A DNA stretch of 64,000 nucleotides from Pseudomonadota bacterium (lineage in GTDB: Bacteria; Desulfobacterota; Syntrophia; Syntrophales; UBA8958): positions 1 through 64,000 of the forward strand of contig JASGUC010000042.1 in assembly GCA_030057915.1 (NCBI GenBank), given 5' to 3'. This document shows, in pieces, positions 61,350 to 64,000 of the stretch. Positions within the stretch are counted from its first letter, which is position 1; each line of letters starts with the position of its first letter. The position numbers were made by a program, and so were the translations under genes. The notes below the pieces were generated by a model. The model saw only the letters and a list, made by a program, of their open reading frames with translations, searched no databases and was not told the origin of the DNA.

Positions 61350-63890
61350 ATGAAACGCTGGGCGGTGGCGATCATGGCAATTGGCCTGATCATCGGGGGC
61401 TGTGCGACTACGAATGGGAATGGAAGAGGAAGCGGTGCGAAGGTCGAGCTGGCATTGGCGGCAAAGGTGATCCTTGATGTCGAAGAGTCGGATCAACGCG
61501 GGATCCCAAAGCGCATGGAAGGGCATGCCGCGCTGGCTGCCCTGGTCAGTGCCGTCGCCATATCTCCCGATGGACGCTATGCCGCGTCCGGCCTTAGTGA
61601 TAAAACGATTATGCTTTGGGATATCTCTTCCGGAACCTGCATGCATATTCTCAGCGGTCACCGCGGATCGGTGATATCGCTTGCCTTTTCTCACGACAAT
61701 CGGCAACTCGCTTCCGGAGGCATGGACGGCACCGTTGTCCGCTGGGACATTCTGACGGGAAAAGAGATTTCTTCCCATAAGGATGCTTCCGAGCCCGTCA
61801 ATGCCCTTGCTTTCAGCCAGAACGACAAGGTGTTGATTTCTGCAAACCACAAGCAGGAGATATACATCACGGGCATCTCCCCTGGTGGGATGAACGGTGC
61901 GTTCAAGGTGGGAGAGAGGTCGTCCGCCGGCACTAATCTGGATTTCACTCCCTATGCCTTCTCTGGAGACGGGCGCCATGTCCTGACGGTACATGAAGGA
62001 GTTTCGCTATCGCTGTGGGATGTGACCGCCCGGCGGGAGGTCAAGAAAATTTCCGGAGATTATGGCACCATCACGGCGCTGGCGTTTTCTCCGGACGGTC
62101 GCCGGGCCCTGGTGGGGAATTCCCGAGGGAGGCTGAAACTCATCGATATAGGCGCGGATAAAGAGATCCTCACCTTTTCGGGTCATTCCGGATTAGTGCG
62201 CAGCGTAGCCTTTTCCACGGACGGTAAGAACGCCTTTTCCGGCAGCTACGACGAAACGGTAAAGATGTGGGATACGGTCACCGGTAAAGAGATCAGGACA
62301 TTCCGCGGTCACGCCAACAATGTAAGAAGCATTGCCGTCGCCCCTGACGGCTTGCTCCTCATATCGGGCAGCACGGACACCACCTCCCGGATCTGGAATG
62401 TAAAAACCGGGCAAGAGATCGTTACCATGGTCAAATTCATCAAATATCTGCCCCCGATGTTCATGAAGGCCGATGTGGCGGCAAGGGAGGATGAATTCAA
62501 AGACCTGCGTGATGCCTGGGTAATTTTGACTCCGGACGGCTACTATGCAGGATCGGCAAGCGCCCTCGGCAACATGAAGGTAACCAAAGGCGCGTGGTTT
62601 TACCTGATCGACCAGTTTTACGATGTCTTCTACCGTCCGGACATAATCGCCGCCAGGCTGCACGGCGAAGACACCACGGGTCTGGTTACGCTCACCATGG
62701 AAGATGCCCTGAAGAATCCCCCTCCGGAGGTGAAGCTGTCGAACGTTCCGAGGAACTCGGGGGAGACAACCCTAAAAATCAAATATAAAGTGGAAAGCAA
62801 CGGGGGTGGAATCGGCGAGATCCGCATCTTCCATAACGGCAAATTGGTGAAATCAGACGGCTATTACCGGGAAACGAAAAGACCGGCGGCGGACAAGGTG
62901 GGGTTGGCGTATTATTCCGGACAAGCGGTGCGGGAGGAAATGCGGAGCATCGTTATTGCGGGCCGACAGCAAGGCAAGGCCAGCATGATCGAGGCGCCGC
63001 CGAAGGGAGACTCCGTGGCCGGCGAGGTGGCGATCCATCCCGTGCCGGGAGAGAATGAGGTCGGCATTGCCGCCTTCAACAAGGACAATACCGTCCAGAG
63101 TATGATCAAGACGGCGACTTTCGCTTCCACACTCAAGGCGGAGGAGCCCCGACTGTTTGTCCTGTCTGTTGGCATCGATGAATATAAAGCGTCGGATGAA
63201 AACCTGCGTTTTGCCGTGAAGGACGCCGAAAGTTTCGCACGCCTAATCGAGACAGAATCACTGACTCAATACAAAGCCAGCGGGATCCATGTGCGGATAC
63301 TGAAGAACGGGGAGGCCACCAAGTCTGGGATAAAAACGGCGATCGCGGAGATGACGCGGGCCGTTAAACCGAATGATGTCTTCCTCTTCTTCATTGCCGG
63401 ACATGGGGTTCTGCACGGAGGGCTATACGCGATCGTGACCCACGACTTCGGGGGAAGCTTGCACCAGGACTGTCTGATCACTTCCAATGAGATTATGGAA
63501 TTGTCAAAGGATATCAAATCGCTCAAGCAGATATTCATTCTGGATACCTGTCATGCCGGAGGACTCGACACCTTCATCGGCGGCCTTTACGACGCCCGCA
63601 TGTCGGTACTGGCCCGTAACATGGGTTTGCATATGTTCGCTTCGGCCAGTTCTACTCAGAAAGCCCTGGACGGTTTCAAGGGCAAGAATGGCATGTTCAC
63701 CTATGCCCTGTTGGAAGCCCTTGACAACAATCGGAGCGTCGATGCCAACAAGGATGGCCGGGTGAGCATTTATGAACTCGGAAGTTATGCCAAAATGCTG
63801 ACCATCAAGTATTCTCGTGAGTCGGGGTATCAGCAGACGCCGGTCGTCAACAATTTTGGCAAGGATGTTCCGGTTTACATCCTCCATTGA
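61350..63890 (+). CDS. lipoprotein with WD40 repeats and C-terminal caspase-like (C14) protease domain
   Basis: An 846-residue protein. The signal peptide ends in a lipobox LIIGGC with the lipidated Cys at residue 18, followed by Ala-Thr (outer-membrane type). WD40 repeats run from about 55 to 365 (for example ILSGHRGSVISLAFSHDNRQ, FSGHSGLVRSVAFSTDGK and FRGHANNVRSIAVAPDG). A middle beta-rich region (about 450-600) precedes a caspase-fold domain (about 610-846) starting RLFVLSVGIDEYK, with catalytic His685 in FFIAGHG and Cys734 in ILDTCHAGG. An EF-hand-like loop DANKDGRVSIYE lies near residues 796-807. ATG 61350 follows AAAGGAGA. Probably a sensor-protease anchored at the envelope; the trigger and substrate are unknown. 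Confidence 0.9.
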   Translation: MKRWAVAIMAIGLIIGGCATTNGNGRGSGAKVELALAAKVILDVEESDQRGIPKRMEGHAALAALVSAVAISPDGRYAASGLSDKTIMLWDISSGTCMHILSGHRGSVISLAFSHDNRQLASGGMDGTVVRWDILTGKEISSHKDASEPVNALAFSQNDKVLISANHKQEIYITGISPGGMNGAFKVGERSSAGTNLDFTPYAFSGDGRHVLTVHEGVSLSLWDVTARREVKKISGDYGTITALAFSPDGRRALVGNSRGRLKLIDIGADKEILTFSGHSGLVRSVAFSTDGKNAFSGSYDETVKMWDTVTGKEIRTFRGHANNVRSIAVAPDGLLLISGSTDTTSRIWNVKTGQEIVTMVKFIKYLPPMFMKADVAAREDEFKDLRDAWVILTPDGYYAGSASALGNMKVTKGAWFYLIDQFYDVFYRPDIIAARLHGEDTTGLVTLTMEDALKNPPPEVKLSNVPRNSGETTLKIKYKVESNGGGIGEIRIFHNGKLVKSDGYYRETKRPAADKVGLAYYSGQAVREEMRSIVIAGRQQGKASMIEAPPKGDSVAGEVAIHPVPGENEVGIAAFNKDNTVQSMIKTATFASTLKAEEPRLFVLSVGIDEYKASDENLRFAVKDAESFARLIETESLTQYKASGIHVRILKNGEATKSGIKTAIAEMTRAVKPNDVFLFFIAGHGVLHGGLYAIVTHDFGGSLHQDCLITSNEIMELSKDIKSLKQIFILDTCHAGGLDTFIGGLYDARMSVLARNMGLHMFASASSTQKALDGFKGKNGMFTYALLEALDNNRSVDANKDGRVSIYELGSYAKMLTIKYSRESGYQQTPVVNNFGKDVPVYILH

Positions 63891-63930
63891 GACGCAAGGG
63901 GTCTGACGGCATCGCCATGGCGGCTGTTTA

Positions 63931-64000
63931 AAACATGATCGATGATCTCGTAAAAACTCAAAAAGTCCCTTTTTTGTCATCCCGTGCCCCTTATCGCGAT
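63931..64000. repeat. intergenic repeat at the window end
   Basis: ATGATCTCGTAAAAACTCAA followed by AAGTCCCTTTTTTGTCATCCCG resembles a common type of intergenic repeat carrying TTTTGTCAT before a CCCG palindrome; it shares CCTTTTGTCATTCC with the gap at 48.4 kb. It is cut by the window end. Confidence 0.45.

Noticed and set aside
61350-63890. Caspase-based antiphage defence operon
   Set aside because: Only a single gene is seen, with a lipoprotein signal and no associated sensor, toxin or nuclease gene; a defence role cannot be supported from this window.

Overview
The window looks like a chromosomal segment of an anaerobic, high-GC Desulfobacterota (deltaproteobacterial) organism, most plausibly a Syntrophales/Syntrophus-like syntroph. 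This is inferred from gene content and order and was not tested by alignment: the rimP-nusA-infB-DUF503-rbfA-nrnA-truB-rpsO-pnp-M16-dut string, prfA-prmC-murA-hisD, a pilMNOPQ locus, selA, a DUF39 sulfurtransferase, a four-subunit 2-oxoacid:ferredoxin oxidoreductase, and gaps packed with short palindrome-ended repeats. Nothing indicates a plasmid or prophage.

Layout. 1-9 kb: the 3' part of a myo-inositol-phosphate synthase gene, a PspC-domain protein, tRNA-Gln(CUG), a DUF47/PhoU-like protein, glnS, def, a HemN/HemW-like radical SAM protein, and selA overlapping an rluD-type pseudouridine synthase. 9-17 kb: pgeF, rho, rpmE, then the prfA-prmC-murA-hisD operon and tRNA-Gly(CCC). 17-28.5 kb: one long translation/RNA-metabolism operon from rimP to dut, preceded by an intrinsic terminator that probably works as an attenuator. 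28.5-30.3 kb: a repeat-filled gap, then DUF39. 30.3-43.8 kb: an FtsB/DivIC-like protein, pilMNOPQ, a separately promoted set of minor pilins with PilY1, an unusual Lys/Ala-tailed membrane protein, and a PilB-type ATPase. 43.8-50.6 kb: a TPR protein, M24 peptidase, gcvH with a lipoate ligase, rpsU, a LOG-family protein, holA and a convergent NYN-domain gene. 51-57 kb: an acyl-CoA ligase, an NMO-type flavoprotein, rpe and waaA, separated by repeats. 57-60.4 kb: the minus-strand 2-oxoacid:ferredoxin oxidoreductase operon. 60.4-64 kb: an SDR protein and a lipoprotein carrying WD40 repeats and a caspase-like domain.

The most notable observation is upstream of the oxidoreductase operon. On the minus strand, in order, there are a TTGACA-type promoter, a 37-codon leader ORF rich in leucine codons, a hairpin inside its 3' end, a competing pairing, and a terminator hairpin with a T-rich tail 26 bases before the first structural gene. 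This is the architecture of leucine-type translational attenuation, but placed before a ferredoxin-dependent oxidoreductase. It suggests that the enzyme serves branched-chain 2-oxoacid metabolism, possibly reductive carboxylation for amino-acid synthesis.

Other points of interest are the WD40-caspase lipoprotein with an EF-hand-like loop, an 80-bp inverted repeat pair flanking the NMO and rpe genes, and a family of MITE-like intergenic repeats ending in GAGACCTTTGAAAA. The pilus genes probably work together as a type IV pilus with a calcium-binding PilY1 tip/adhesin. Major pilin, pilT, pilC and pilD are not in the window.
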